A DNA stretch of 64,000 nucleotides, from positions 434,001 through 498,000 of the forward strand of contig NZ_BBMP01000022.1 of NCBI RefSeq assembly GCF_000755245.1, read 5' to 3'. The notes beneath the pieces are model-generated. The model worked only from the letters and a program-made list of their open reading frames with translations, was not told where the DNA came from and did no database searches. The stretch is from Halococcus sediminicola. Lineage in GTDB: Archaea > Halobacteriota > Halobacteria > Halobacteriales > Halococcaceae. Below, piece by piece: positions 1-7,563 of the stretch. A program made the position numbers and the translations under genes. Position 1 is the first letter of the stretch. Every line of letters begins with the position of its first letter.

Positions 1-60
1 GGCTGTGCGGCCAACGCCGGCATCGCCGAGGCGGCCAAAGAGCGCGCGAAGAACGCCTGA
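1..60 (+). CDS. 3' end of an unidentified gene
   Basis: The first 60 bases read as an open frame of 19 codons closed by TGA, translating as GCAANAGIAEAAKERAKNA. The codon use and the Ala/Lys/Glu-rich helical tail fit a haloarchaeal protein C-terminus, and the next gene starts 9 bases later on the same strand, so the two may be cotranscribed. The rest of the gene lies outside the window, and the tail is too short for me to recognise a family. Confidence 0.55.
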   Translation, partial: GCAANAGIAEAAKERAKNA

Positions 61-69
61 ACGGTCCCC

Positions 70-309
70 GTGAGCCACCACGTCTACATCGTCGAGTGTA
101 GCGACGGCACCCTCTACACGGGCTACACGACCGACGTCGAGCGCCGCGTCGGCGAACACAACGCCAGCGAGGGGGCGAAGTACACCCGCGGACGGACGCC
201 CGTCGAGTGTCGCCACACCGAGGAGTTCGAGTCGAGAGGAACCGCGTTATCGCGCGAACACGAGATCAAGCGGCTGTCGCGGGCGGAGAAGGAACGGCTG
301 TGCGAGTGA
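70..309 (+). CDS. GIY-YIG domain protein (UPF0213 / YhbQ-like)
   Basis: This 79-residue protein is almost entirely one GIY-YIG nuclease-fold domain. Residues 5-19 (VYIVECSDGTLYTGY) carry the paired YIV and YTG strands, followed by the conserved Arg of TTDVERRV and a His in GEHN. A Glu near the C-terminus (REHEIKRL) fits the metal-binding position. Stand-alone proteins of this family are usual in haloarchaea and of unproven role, possibly DNA repair or processing. The start is GTG, chosen because the YIG strand begins four residues later. It follows the preceding gene by 9 bases. Confidence 0.85.
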   Translation: MSHHVYIVECSDGTLYTGYTTDVERRVGEHNASEGAKYTRGRTPVECRHTEEFESRGTALSREHEIKRLSRAEKERLCE

Positions 310-345
310 CGGGAAGCTTTTGTTCACGGCGGCGACACCCGAGGC

Positions 346-1731
346 ATGGACGCCATCTCCTTCGGCACCGACGGCTGGCGGGCGACGCTCGACACCTTCA
401 CCGCGCCGCGCGTGCGGATGGTCGGGCAGGCGGTCGCTACACACCTCCGCGAGGCAGGTCACAGCGCGCCAGTGGGCGTCTGCTACGACGCCCGCGAGAC
501 CTCCAGGGGATTCGCCGAGGACCTCTCACGGGTGCTCGCGGCCAACGGATTCGACGTCCTGCTCCCCGAGCGCGACCGCCCGACGCCGCTGCTCGCGTGG
601 GCCATCGACGAGCGCGAACTGGCGGGCGGGCTGATGGTCACGGCCTCGCACAACCCCGCCGACTACAACGGCGTGAAGTTCATCCCCGACGACGGCGCGC
701 CCGCCCTGCCCGAGACAACCGAAACAATCGAGGCGAACCTCGCCGAGCCGGAGGCGCTGCCCGAAGGGGAGTGGGGAACCGTTCGAGAGGTTGATTTCGT
801 CGCCTCGCACGCCGAGCACGCCCGCGACCTCGCCGGCGACTATGGAAAAAGCGCACTCGACGGTCTCACCGTCGCCTACGACGCCATGCACGGCAGCGGT
901 CGCGGCGTCACCGACGAACTGCTCTCGCGGGCAGGGGCGTCGGTCAAGCGACTGCGCTGCGAGCGCGCACCGGATTTCGGCGGCACGCCGCCCGAGCCAA
1001 ACTCCGAGCATCTCACAGAACTGGAAGCGTGCGTCCGGGATGGCGCGGCGAATCTCGGCATCGCCAACGACGGCGACGCCGACCGGCTCGCAGTCGTCAC
1101 CCCGGAACGGGGCTATCTCGACGAGAACCTGTTTTTCGCCGCGCTGTACGACTACCTCCTCGAATCGGATTCGGGTCCCGCAGTCCGGACCGTCTCGACG
1201 ACGTTTCTCGTGGACAGGGTCGCCGAGGCCCACGGTGAGGAAGTCGTCGAGACCGCGGTCGGGTTCAAGTGGGTCGCGCGGGCGATGGCCGAGCACGACG
1301 CGCTCGTCGGCGGCGAGGAGTCGGGTGGGTTCTCGGTTCGTGGTCACATCCGCGAGAAGGATGGGGTACTGCTAGCGCTGCTCGCGGCGGCCGCCGAAAA
1401 GGAAGAATCGCTCGACAACCGGGTGGATCGCTTACTCGAAGAGTATGGAGAAATCCACCAGTCGAAGGTCAGCGTCGAGTGTCCTGAGAGCGAGAAAACA
1501 CGGGTACTCGACGAGTTGGAGGGAGAACTGCCCGAGCGCGTCGCGGGCGAGGCGGTGGCGGAGGTGGTCACCAAAGACGGGTTCAAGATCCTGCTCGACA
1601 GCGGCGCGTGGCTACTCGTTCGTCCCAGCGGCACCGAACCCGTGTTGCGGGTGTATGCCGAAGCCGAAAGCGAAGAGCGAGTCGGGGAGTTGCTCGACGC
1701 CGGTCGGGAGTTGGTCACGCCGCTCGTCTGA
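346..1731 (+). CDS. Phosphoglucomutase/phosphomannomutase family protein
   Basis: A 461-residue alpha-D-phosphohexomutase, which interconverts hexose 1- and 6-phosphates to supply sugar nucleotides for glycans. All four active-site loops are visible: the phosphoserine loop TASHNPADYNG (about residues 99-109), the metal-binding loop DGDADRLA (about 242-249), the sugar loop GGEESGGF (about 325-332), and the phosphate-binding loop RPSGTEPVLRVY near the C-terminus. Length is normal. It ends 6 bases before the longest frame of the next gene. Glucosamine-specific members (GlmM) look alike, so the exact substrate is not fixed. Confidence 0.92.
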   Translation: MDAISFGTDGWRATLDTFTAPRVRMVGQAVATHLREAGHSAPVGVCYDARETSRGFAEDLSRVLAANGFDVLLPERDRPTPLLAWAIDERELAGGLMVTASHNPADYNGVKFIPDDGAPALPETTETIEANLAEPEALPEGEWGTVREVDFVASHAEHARDLAGDYGKSALDGLTVAYDAMHGSGRGVTDELLSRAGASVKRLRCERAPDFGGTPPEPNSEHLTELEACVRDGAANLGIANDGDADRLAVVTPERGYLDENLFFAALYDYLLESDSGPAVRTVSTTFLVDRVAEAHGEEVVETAVGFKWVARAMAEHDALVGGEESGGFSVRGHIREKDGVLLALLAAAAEKEESLDNRVDRLLEEYGEIHQSKVSVECPESEKTRVLDELEGELPERVAGEAVAEVVTKDGFKILLDSGAWLLVRPSGTEPVLRVYAEAESEERVGELLDAGRELVTPLV

Positions 1732-1791
1732 TGTGGTATGGGCGGCGAAAGCGTTTTGCCCGTCAGCGAAGCACCATCCGTCGAACAGCAC

Positions 1792-2517
1792 ATGCTCGAA
1801 CTCACGCTCGACGTCGAGCAGTACGACTGCCCGTACATCGCGGCGACCGACGACCACAGGGTGGCCTTCTCGACGCTGAACTGGGAGTTCGACCGCACGG
1901 CGGCGGAACTCGAAACCCGGATGGTCGTCGAGGGCGCGGACAGGACGAGCCTCGATGCGGGACTCCGGACGCTGCGCGCCCGCGACGAAATCCTCGATTA
2001 CGAACTGGTGGCCAAACGCGACGGCGTCGCGCGCATCCGCTCGACGATCCCGACGACGGACGCGATGGGCGTGATTCGAGACCACGAGGGCTACATCACC
2101 GGTCCGTTCCAGATCGAGTCGGGCAGCGAGCGCTGGCAGGTAGGCTTCGACGCCGAGGGAGCCGCCGAGGGAGCGCTCGCGGCGCTCGAAAAGAACAACG
2201 AATTTACCGTCGAGACGCGCGAACAACTCGAACTCCCGGCGATGAGCAGCTACGTCCGGACCGTCGGCGCGGCGATGACGCTCGTCGACGGCTGTCGTGA
2301 CCTCTCGGCGACCGAGCGCCGGACGCTCGAAGCCGCTGTCGATGGTGGCTACTTCGAACGCCCGCGCGATGCCGACCTCGGGGCGCTCGCCGACGAGTTC
2401 GGCGTCTCGAAACCCGCGGTCTCGAACACCCTCCGCCGGGGCCAAGAGCGCGTGCTCTCGCGGGTCGTGGACGCGCTCGACGACCTCAACGCGACCGAAG
2501 TACGGCGGAGCGACTAA
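1792..2517 (+). CDS. Bacterio-opsin-activator (Bat) type HTH regulator
   Basis: Encodes 241 residues from ATG 1792. An in-frame ATG at 1738 would add 18 residues, but MLELTLDVEQYDCP is the typical beginning of the family. The N-terminal two thirds matches the Bat-like ligand or sensor region seen in haloarchaea. The C-terminus, from about LSATERRTLEAAVDGGYFE through LADEFGVSKPAVSNTLRRGQERV, is the HTH_10 DNA-binding domain. Such proteins are one-component or kinase-associated transcription regulators. The target is unknown, and the neighbouring sugar mutase gives only a weak hint. Confidence 0.85.
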   Translation: MLELTLDVEQYDCPYIAATDDHRVAFSTLNWEFDRTAAELETRMVVEGADRTSLDAGLRTLRARDEILDYELVAKRDGVARIRSTIPTTDAMGVIRDHEGYITGPFQIESGSERWQVGFDAEGAAEGALAALEKNNEFTVETREQLELPAMSSYVRTVGAAMTLVDGCRDLSATERRTLEAAVDGGYFERPRDADLGALADEFGVSKPAVSNTLRRGQERVLSRVVDALDDLNATEVRRSD

Positions 2518-3384
2518 TTGCCAGGGGAGTGCAGTTCGTTTGGCAGATGAGAGCCGTTCCGTGAAAAGTGTCGAAACCGTCGACGAGAGTCGTTTTATCG
2601 GCGGTGTCGGGTAATTTCCTAGCCACACTCAAAGATATAGGACGATCGTCGTGAGATACCGACCGATCTTCATACACCATACAGTGCTATAGAGAGTATC
2701 GATGATGACCGAGGTCGCGCTCGGTGAAAGCGACCCGGCGAAAATCAACCACCGAGAGGAACTGTACTGTCGGTCGAATCCGTGACGGGATGCTCCGATA
2801 CAACCGAAAGCCAGCGAAACGTCTCACGATGGCTACGGCGGATTTCCGGCCGACAGTAGCCGAGTTTGTCTGTGTGATCCCGAGACATCAATCACGGGCC
2901 GGGGCGGACTGTAAACGCAAGAGGTTCGAGCATCACGAGACGGTTCGAGGGCTGGTAGAGGTTCGGATCCGACACCGGACTCCGCTCGTTCAGCGGTCCG
3001 GGGATGGCGTGGACAGACCACCGTTCGGCCTGCTGGCCAGCGCGCCCGCGCCGATCGATGGCTGCCGAACTGGTGCGTCGCTGGCCGGCACGGTGGTCCA
3101 CACTCACACGGCGAAAGCTGGTTCTCGAAGAGGGTTCGTTCGGCGTTCGAGAAGGATGATTTCGTGTGCAACGGCGTCGGCGAGACGATGTTTCGCTCCG
3201 TGCTCCGGCTCACGCCGTGCGGGACCAGTTCGGTATCGTGGCATGGGATGTATTAGATGGCATACCTGCGAGGAATGGTATCGGCTGAACACCTCGAAGA
3301 GCGCGTCATCTCGCAATCGATGGCCGAAACCGTACTATCGGTGCGTGATCACCGGTTGCATCGAGCGCCGCTGACGGTTTCGGT
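2518..3384. other. Gene-poor gap of about 870 bases
   Basis: No convincing gene. The base composition is more AT-rich than the neighbours up to about 2760, then GC-rich, with no frame showing sustained haloarchaeal codon use. Fragments such as the frame ending at the TAG near 3255 (reading ESWFSKRVRSAFEKDDFVC before it) and a 33-codon frame from ATG 3059 look like remnants, but I cannot match them to a family. A 27-codon frame at 2702-2785 is listed separately. The gap could be decayed coding sequence or hold an unrecognised RNA. Confidence 0.5.
2702..2785 (+). CDS. Possible 27-residue microprotein
   Basis: Reads MMTEVALGESDPAKINHREE and then LYCRSNP, closed by TGA. The composition is acidic like other proteins here, and a TATA-like CTATAGAG lies roughly 10-17 bases upstream of the ATG pair, rather close for a haloarchaeal promoter. 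Nothing else supports it and I do not recognise it. It may be chance. Confidence 0.15.
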   Translation: MMTEVALGESDPAKINHREELYCRSNP

Positions 3385-3753
3385 TCACTCGCGACACCCG
3401 CGGAACCGGTCCGGCTCGTCGGTCGGCTTGATCGCGAACCCGAGCGCGTCGTAAAACGGACGGCTGCGGCGATGAAAATCGGCCCACAGTGCTCCATCGA
3501 CCGACGTGGCGGCGTGTTCGACCAACGCGGTACCGATGCCTTGCCCGCGCCGTCGGCGGCGGACGGCGATGGCGTCGATTTCCCGACCGTCGAGAACGCA
3601 CGTGCCGAGGACCCGGCCATCGGCGACGGCAACGAGCACCACGCCCGCCGCGATGCGCTCGCGGACGTTCTCGGCATCGACCGACAGCGACGCGCCGTCG
3701 AGCACGTTCATCACCGCCGGGAGGTCCGCCGGGCGTGCGGTGCGGACGTCCAC
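3385..3753 (-). CDS. GNAT family N-acetyltransferase
   Basis: A 122-residue acetyltransferase of the Gcn5-related fold. Residues about 65-76 (VRRRRRGQGIGT) form the acetyl-CoA pyrophosphate loop (R/Q-x-x-G-x-G/A), and the C-terminal RSRPFYDALGF motif is the usual helix 4 / strand 5 region. The start is GTG, placed 3 bases after the stop of samp2, so the two genes form one short minus-strand operon. The substrate is unknown. Because SAMP modification acts on lysines, a lysine acetyltransferase next to samp2 is suggestive only. Confidence 0.85.
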   Translation of the reverse strand: MDVRTARPADLPAVMNVLDGASLSVDAENVRERIAAGVVLVAVADGRVLGTCVLDGREIDAIAVRRRRRGQGIGTALVEHAATSVDGALWADFHRRSRPFYDALGFAIKPTDEPDRFRGCRE

Positions 3754-3756
3754 GGG

Positions 3757-3948
3757 TCAGCCGCCCTTGATGAGCCTGAGCACGCGCACGAATTCGGCGT
3801 CGATCTCCCCATCTGCGGGAACGGGCCGGCCATCGCGGAGGACCGTCGCCTCGTGACGGCTCAGGCCGACCGCGTCGAGCAGGTCGCCGTAAGTTCCCTC
3901 GACGGCGAGTTCGTGGGTCTCGCCGCCGACGATGTCGACCGTGACCAT
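3757..3948 (-). CDS. samp2: Ubiquitin-like small archaeal modifier protein SAMP2
   Basis: A 63-residue beta-grasp protein ending in Gly-Gly. Its second half, HEATVLRDGRPVPADGEI followed by VRVLRLIKGG, closely resembles the Haloferax volcanii SAMP2 I remember (HVO_0202). SAMP2 is adenylated by the E1-like UbaA, is attached through its C-terminal Gly to target lysines, and supplies sulfur for tRNA wobble-uridine thiolation. The ATG is at 3948. As in Haloferax, the gene lies divergent from rfcA. It is followed after 3 bases by the acetyltransferase gene. Confidence 0.88.
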   Translation of the reverse strand: MVTVDIVGGETHELAVEGTYGDLLDAVGLSRHEATVLRDGRPVPADGEIDAEFVRVLRLIKGG

Positions 3949-4025
3949 GCCGAGACGAGTCGACGAGCGCGCTTGAGCGTGTCGTCCGCGTGCTCGCCGG
4001 TCGGCGGCGGCTATCGGTCTCGGGT

Positions 4026-4056
4026 GGCTTAAGAGTGGGCCACCCATCGTACTGCC
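4026..4056 (+). promoter_or_regulatory. TATA-like promoter of rfcA (leaderless)
   Basis: GGCTTAAG at about 4026-4033 is centred some 28 bases before the rfcA ATG, the spacing expected when transcription begins at the start codon. It lies in the 108-base divergent gap between samp2 and rfcA. By eye only. Confidence 0.45.
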
Positions 4057-5031
4057 ATGAGCGAGGCAAGCGAGTCGGGGGGCCGTGGCGAGATCTGGAT
4101 CGAGAAATATCGCCCACAGACGCTCGCGGCGGTCGCCGGACAGGACGACATCACCGAACGCCTCCGGAGTTACGTCGCACAGGACGACCTGCCACATCTG
4201 CTCTTTTCGGGACCGGCAGGCGTCGGGAAAACCACCTCGGCGATGGCCATCGCGCGCGAGGTCTATGGCGAGGACTGGCGCGAAAATTTCTTGGAACTCA
4301 ACGCCTCGGACGAGCGCGGCATCGACGTCGTCCGGGACCGTATCAAGAACTTCGCGCGGGCGAGTTTCGGCGGCCACGACTATCGGGTCATCTTCCTCGA
4401 CGAGGCCGACGCGCTGACGAGCGACGCCCAGTCCGCGCTCCGCCGGACGATGGAGCAGTTCGCGGGCACCACCCGCTTCATCCTCTCGTGTAACTACTCC
4501 AGTCAGATCATCGACCCGATCCAGTCGCGCTGTGCGGTCTTCCGGTTCGGGCCACTTCCCGAGGAGGCGGTCGCCGAGTACGTCCGAACGATCGCGGGTG
4601 AAGAGGGCATCGACGTCACCGACGACGGCGTGGATGCGCTCGTGTACGCCGCCGACGGCGACATGCGCAAGGCCATCAACGGGTTGCAGGCCGCCGCCAC
4701 AACGGGAGGAACGGTCGACGAGGAGGCGGTCTACGCCATCACGGCCGCCGCACGCCCCGAGGAGATCGAGGCGATGGTCCAGCACGCTGTCGGGGGTGAT
4801 TTCGCCGCTGCGCGCGCGAAACTCGACGACCTGCTCACCGACTGGGGGCTCGGCGGCGGCGACGTCATCGACCAACTGCACCGCTCTGCGTGGGCGTTCG
4901 AGTTGGACGACCGAGCGACCGTGCGGCTGCTCGAACGAGTTGGAGAAACCGACTACCGCATCACGCAGGGCGCGAACGAACGCCTCCAGTTGGAGGCGCT
5001 GCTCGCATCGCTCGCACTCGAAGCGGAGTGA
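4057..5031 (+). CDS. rfcA: Replication factor C small subunit
   Basis: A 324-residue AAA+ clamp-loader subunit that loads PCNA onto primed DNA. Visible are the Walker [12 protein letters not shown] (about residues 51-61), the [20 protein letters not shown] motif typical of RfcS, Walker B with the box FLDEADALT, and the SRC arginine-finger motif in [10 protein letters not shown]. Length matches archaeal RfcS. The C-terminal helical collar is intact. Gene order samp2-rfcA is the one I recall in Haloferax. Confidence 0.95.
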   Translation: MSEASESGGRGEIWIEKYRPQTLAAVAGQDDITERLRSYVAQDDLPHLLFSGPAGVGKTTSAMAIAREVYGEDWRENFLELNASDERGIDVVRDRIKNFARASFGGHDYRVIFLDEADALTSDAQSALRRTMEQFAGTTRFILSCNYSSQIIDPIQSRCAVFRFGPLPEEAVAEYVRTIAGEEGIDVTDDGVDALVYAADGDMRKAINGLQAAATTGGTVDEEAVYAITAAARPEEIEAMVQHAVGGDFAAARAKLDDLLTDWGLGGGDVIDQLHRSAWAFELDDRATVRLLERVGETDYRITQGANERLQLEALLASLALEAE

Positions 5032-5082
5032 AGCAGGACGGAAACGACAGCAATCAAATAACCCACTGCCGAAACGTACCCA

Positions 5083-6906
5083 ATGTCGTTCGGCGCGCTC
5101 GCAGTCAGTATCGGACAGCTACCGCCGATAACGACCGGGATGGCCGTCGTCTTCGCCGTCACCATCATGGCCTTCGCGCTCTTTGCGAGCGAACTCGTCC
5201 CCGTGGACGTCACCGCACTGCTCGTCATGGTCGCGCTGATGGTGCTCGAACCGTGGACGCAGGTCTCAATCGAAGAGGGTGTCTCGGGGTTTTCGAACAG
5301 CGCGACCATCACGGTGCTTGCGATGTTCATCCTGAGCGCGGGCATCAGCCGGACGGGCGCGGTCCAGCGCCTCGGGAAGTGGATGGCCGGCGTCGCCCGC
5401 GACGACGAACGCCGGCAGCTCCTTTCGGTCATCGGCGTCGCCGGTCTTCCGTCGGGGCTGCTCAACAACACGCCCATCGTTGCGATGCTGATTCCGGCGG
5501 TCTCCGATCTGGCGCGCGAGGGCGGGACCTCGCCCTCGAAACTCCTGTTGCCGCTGTCGTACGCCTCGATGGTCGGGGGCATGCTCACCCTGATTGGAAC
5601 CTCGACCAACCTCGTGGCCAGCGACGTCTCGGCACGCCTGCTCGACCATCCCTTCTCGATGTTCGAGTTCACCGGACTTGGCGCGCTCGTCTTCCTCACG
5701 GGAGCGTTGTATCTCCTGTTGGTCGGCCATCGGCTCATCCCCGAGCGCATCGCGACCGGCGAGGGATTGCTTGCCGAGTTCGAGATGAGCGAGTATCTGA
5801 CCGAGGTGGCTCTCGACGAGGGATCGCCGCTCGTCGGGCGGACGGTCGCGGCGGTCAACGAGGAGATCGGGCCGACCGTCGTGCAGGTGATTCGTGACGG
5901 CGCGGGCCGCATCGAACCGTTCGCCGCGGAGCGACTCGAAGCGGGCGACGCGCTCATCGTGCGGGGCGGAGTCGAGGAACTCCGCGCGTTCACTACGATG
6001 GACGGGCTCACGATTGCGACGACCGACGTGGACGAGCGCGATTTCGCGGCGGGCGAGCGCCAGCGCTTCGTCGAACTCGTCGTTCCCACGGGGTCGTCGC
6101 TCGTCGGCGTTCGACTCGCCGAATCGCCGTTCGGCGAGGGGGTAAACCCCCTGTCGCTGCGCCGCGGGGCCGAGTTGCTCCATCGCCGGTTGGGCGACGT
6201 GGCGCTCGACCGTGGCGATACGGTTCTCGTGCAGGCGACCGCCGAGCGCATCGAGCGGCTGGCGACCGACCCGAACGTCATCGTCGCGCGCGAACTCGAA
6301 GGAACCGACTACCGAACCGAGAAAATGCCCGTCGCCATCGGCATCGTGCTCTCGGTCGTGGGTCTGGCCGCGTTCGGCGTGCTCGACATCCTCGTGGCGG
6401 CGCTCGCTGGCGTCGTGGCGATGGTGCTCGGGGGCGTGCTCGACCCCGACGAACTCTACGACGCCGTCGAGTGGGACGTCATCCTCCTGCTCGCGGGATT
6501 GATTCCGCTCGGTATCGCCTTCTCCCAAACCGGGGCGGCCGGCCTCATCGGTGCGCTGGTCGCCGAGAGCGCCCAATATCTCCCGCCGCTGGGCGTGCTC
6601 TGGGTGTTTTACGTGATTACGGCGCTCACGACCGCCGTGGTGAGCAACGCCGGCAGCGTCGTGCTCATGATTCCGGTGGGCGTGGCGACGGCGGTTCAGA
6701 TCGGCACGAATCCCTTCGCGTTCGTTTTGGCTGTCACGTTCGCAGCGAGCGCCGACTTCATGACGCCCATCGGCTACCAGACCAACCTGCTGGTGTACGG
6801 CCCGGGCGGCTACCGCTTCACTGACTACTTCCGGGTCGGCGCACCCCTTCAAATCCTGCTGTCGGTCGTGACGGTCCTCGGCATTTCGGTATTTTGGGGG
6901 CTGTGA
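5083..6906 (+). CDS. SLC13-type anion permease with central RCK-C (TrkA-C) domains
   Basis: A 607-residue membrane protein. The N-terminal transport half contains family signatures such as GLLNNTPIVAMLIP and GTSTNLVASDV (about residues 125-185). Between roughly 230 and 405 are two soluble TrkA-C like modules (e.g. GSPLVGRTVAAVNEEIG and DALIVRGGVEEL). The second transport half has NAGSVVLMIPVGVA and TPIGYQTNLLVYGPGGYRFTDY. This architecture is shared with bacterial and archaeal SLC13 permeases for sulfate or organic anions. The substrate cannot be read from sequence. A TATA-like CAAATAAC lies about 25 bases before the ATG. Confidence 0.88.
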   Translation: MSFGALAVSIGQLPPITTGMAVVFAVTIMAFALFASELVPVDVTALLVMVALMVLEPWTQVSIEEGVSGFSNSATITVLAMFILSAGISRTGAVQRLGKWMAGVARDDERRQLLSVIGVAGLPSGLLNNTPIVAMLIPAVSDLAREGGTSPSKLLLPLSYASMVGGMLTLIGTSTNLVASDVSARLLDHPFSMFEFTGLGALVFLTGALYLLLVGHRLIPERIATGEGLLAEFEMSEYLTEVALDEGSPLVGRTVAAVNEEIGPTVVQVIRDGAGRIEPFAAERLEAGDALIVRGGVEELRAFTTMDGLTIATTDVDERDFAAGERQRFVELVVPTGSSLVGVRLAESPFGEGVNPLSLRRGAELLHRRLGDVALDRGDTVLVQATAERIERLATDPNVIVARELEGTDYRTEKMPVAIGIVLSVVGLAAFGVLDILVAALAGVVAMVLGGVLDPDELYDAVEWDVILLLAGLIPLGIAFSQTGAAGLIGALVAESAQYLPPLGVLWVFYVITALTTAVVSNAGSVVLMIPVGVATAVQIGTNPFAFVLAVTFAASADFMTPIGYQTNLLVYGPGGYRFTDYFRVGAPLQILLSVVTVLGISVFWGL

Positions 6907-6907
6907 G

Positions 6908-7411
6908 TCAGTTGAGCGTCCAGATGGCGTAGTTCAGCGCCGTCGCAAACGAGACCCACGCGAGATACGGCACCAGCAGGGCGGCGGCCCGGCGCTCGAC
7001 GCGCGCGGCGGTCCCGATGGTGGCGACGATGGCGATCCAGAGCGGGACGATGACCGCCAGCCCCAAAATCGGCGATTCGAGACCAAAGAAGGCCGGCGAC
7101 CACGCGAGGTTGAGGACGAACTGAATGGTGAACAGTGCGAGCGCGATTCGTACCCGCCGGCGGTCGAGACCCGCTTTCCAGACGAGCCACGCGGCCAGTC
7201 CCTGAAGGGCGTACAGCACCGTCCAGACCGGCCCGAAGACCCAACTCGGCGGCGTGAAGCCGGGCTTGTCGAGCGTCGAATACCACGTCTCGATCTGTGG
7301 GGCCGTGATGAGACCACCGGCCGCGCCGAGGAGGATACAGGCGACGACGACCGACGAGAGCGTGACGAGCGGACGGCGGTCGGGGAGCGAGCGCCAGTCG
7401 ACCGTGGACAT
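6908..7411 (-). CDS. tspO: TspO/MBR family membrane protein
   Basis: A 167-residue five-helix protein of the translocator/benzodiazepine receptor family, which binds tetrapyrroles and similar hydrophobic ligands. Signatures include WYSTLDKPGFTPPSWVFGPV followed by WTVLYALQGLAAWLVW, then LNLAWSPAFFGLESP, all with the characteristic Trp and Pro residues. It is convergent with the SLC13 gene, ends 2 bases from its stop, and has an AT-rich GCTAAATC about 30 bases before its ATG. Function in haloarchaea is unproven. Confidence 0.92.
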   Translation of the reverse strand: MSTVDWRSLPDRRPLVTLSSVVVACILLGAAGGLITAPQIETWYSTLDKPGFTPPSWVFGPVWTVLYALQGLAAWLVWKAGLDRRRVRIALALFTIQFVLNLAWSPAFFGLESPILGLAVIVPLWIAIVATIGTAARVERRAAALLVPYLAWVSFATALNYAIWTLN

Positions 7412-7531
7412 GGATTCGATAGATGAGCCAGCGATTTAGCGTTGCCGCCGGACGGGTGGCGGGCGACGATCGATTCGCCCGAAATCGCCCGACGAGGCGG
7501 CGAGCAGGCCGTTCCGAAACGGTACGCAACT

Positions 7532-7563
7532 GTTTTAGGCAAACGGTGGCTTGAGCGGATACC
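7532..7563 (+). promoter_or_regulatory. TATA-like promoter of alaS (leaderless)
   Basis: GTTTTAGG at about 7532-7539 sits near -28 relative to the alaS ATG at 7564, giving a leaderless transcript. The rest of the 152-base gap from tspO holds nothing else I can identify. Confidence 0.4.

Noticed and set aside
2724-3374. 216-residue open frame in the gene-poor gap
   Set aside because: Arg-rich with unbiased codon positions and no recognisable motif. It is probably non-coding in this GC-rich context.
3757-4881. 374-residue minus-strand frame covering rfcA
   Set aside because: Only the last 63 codons (SAMP2) are real. The rest is antisense to rfcA.
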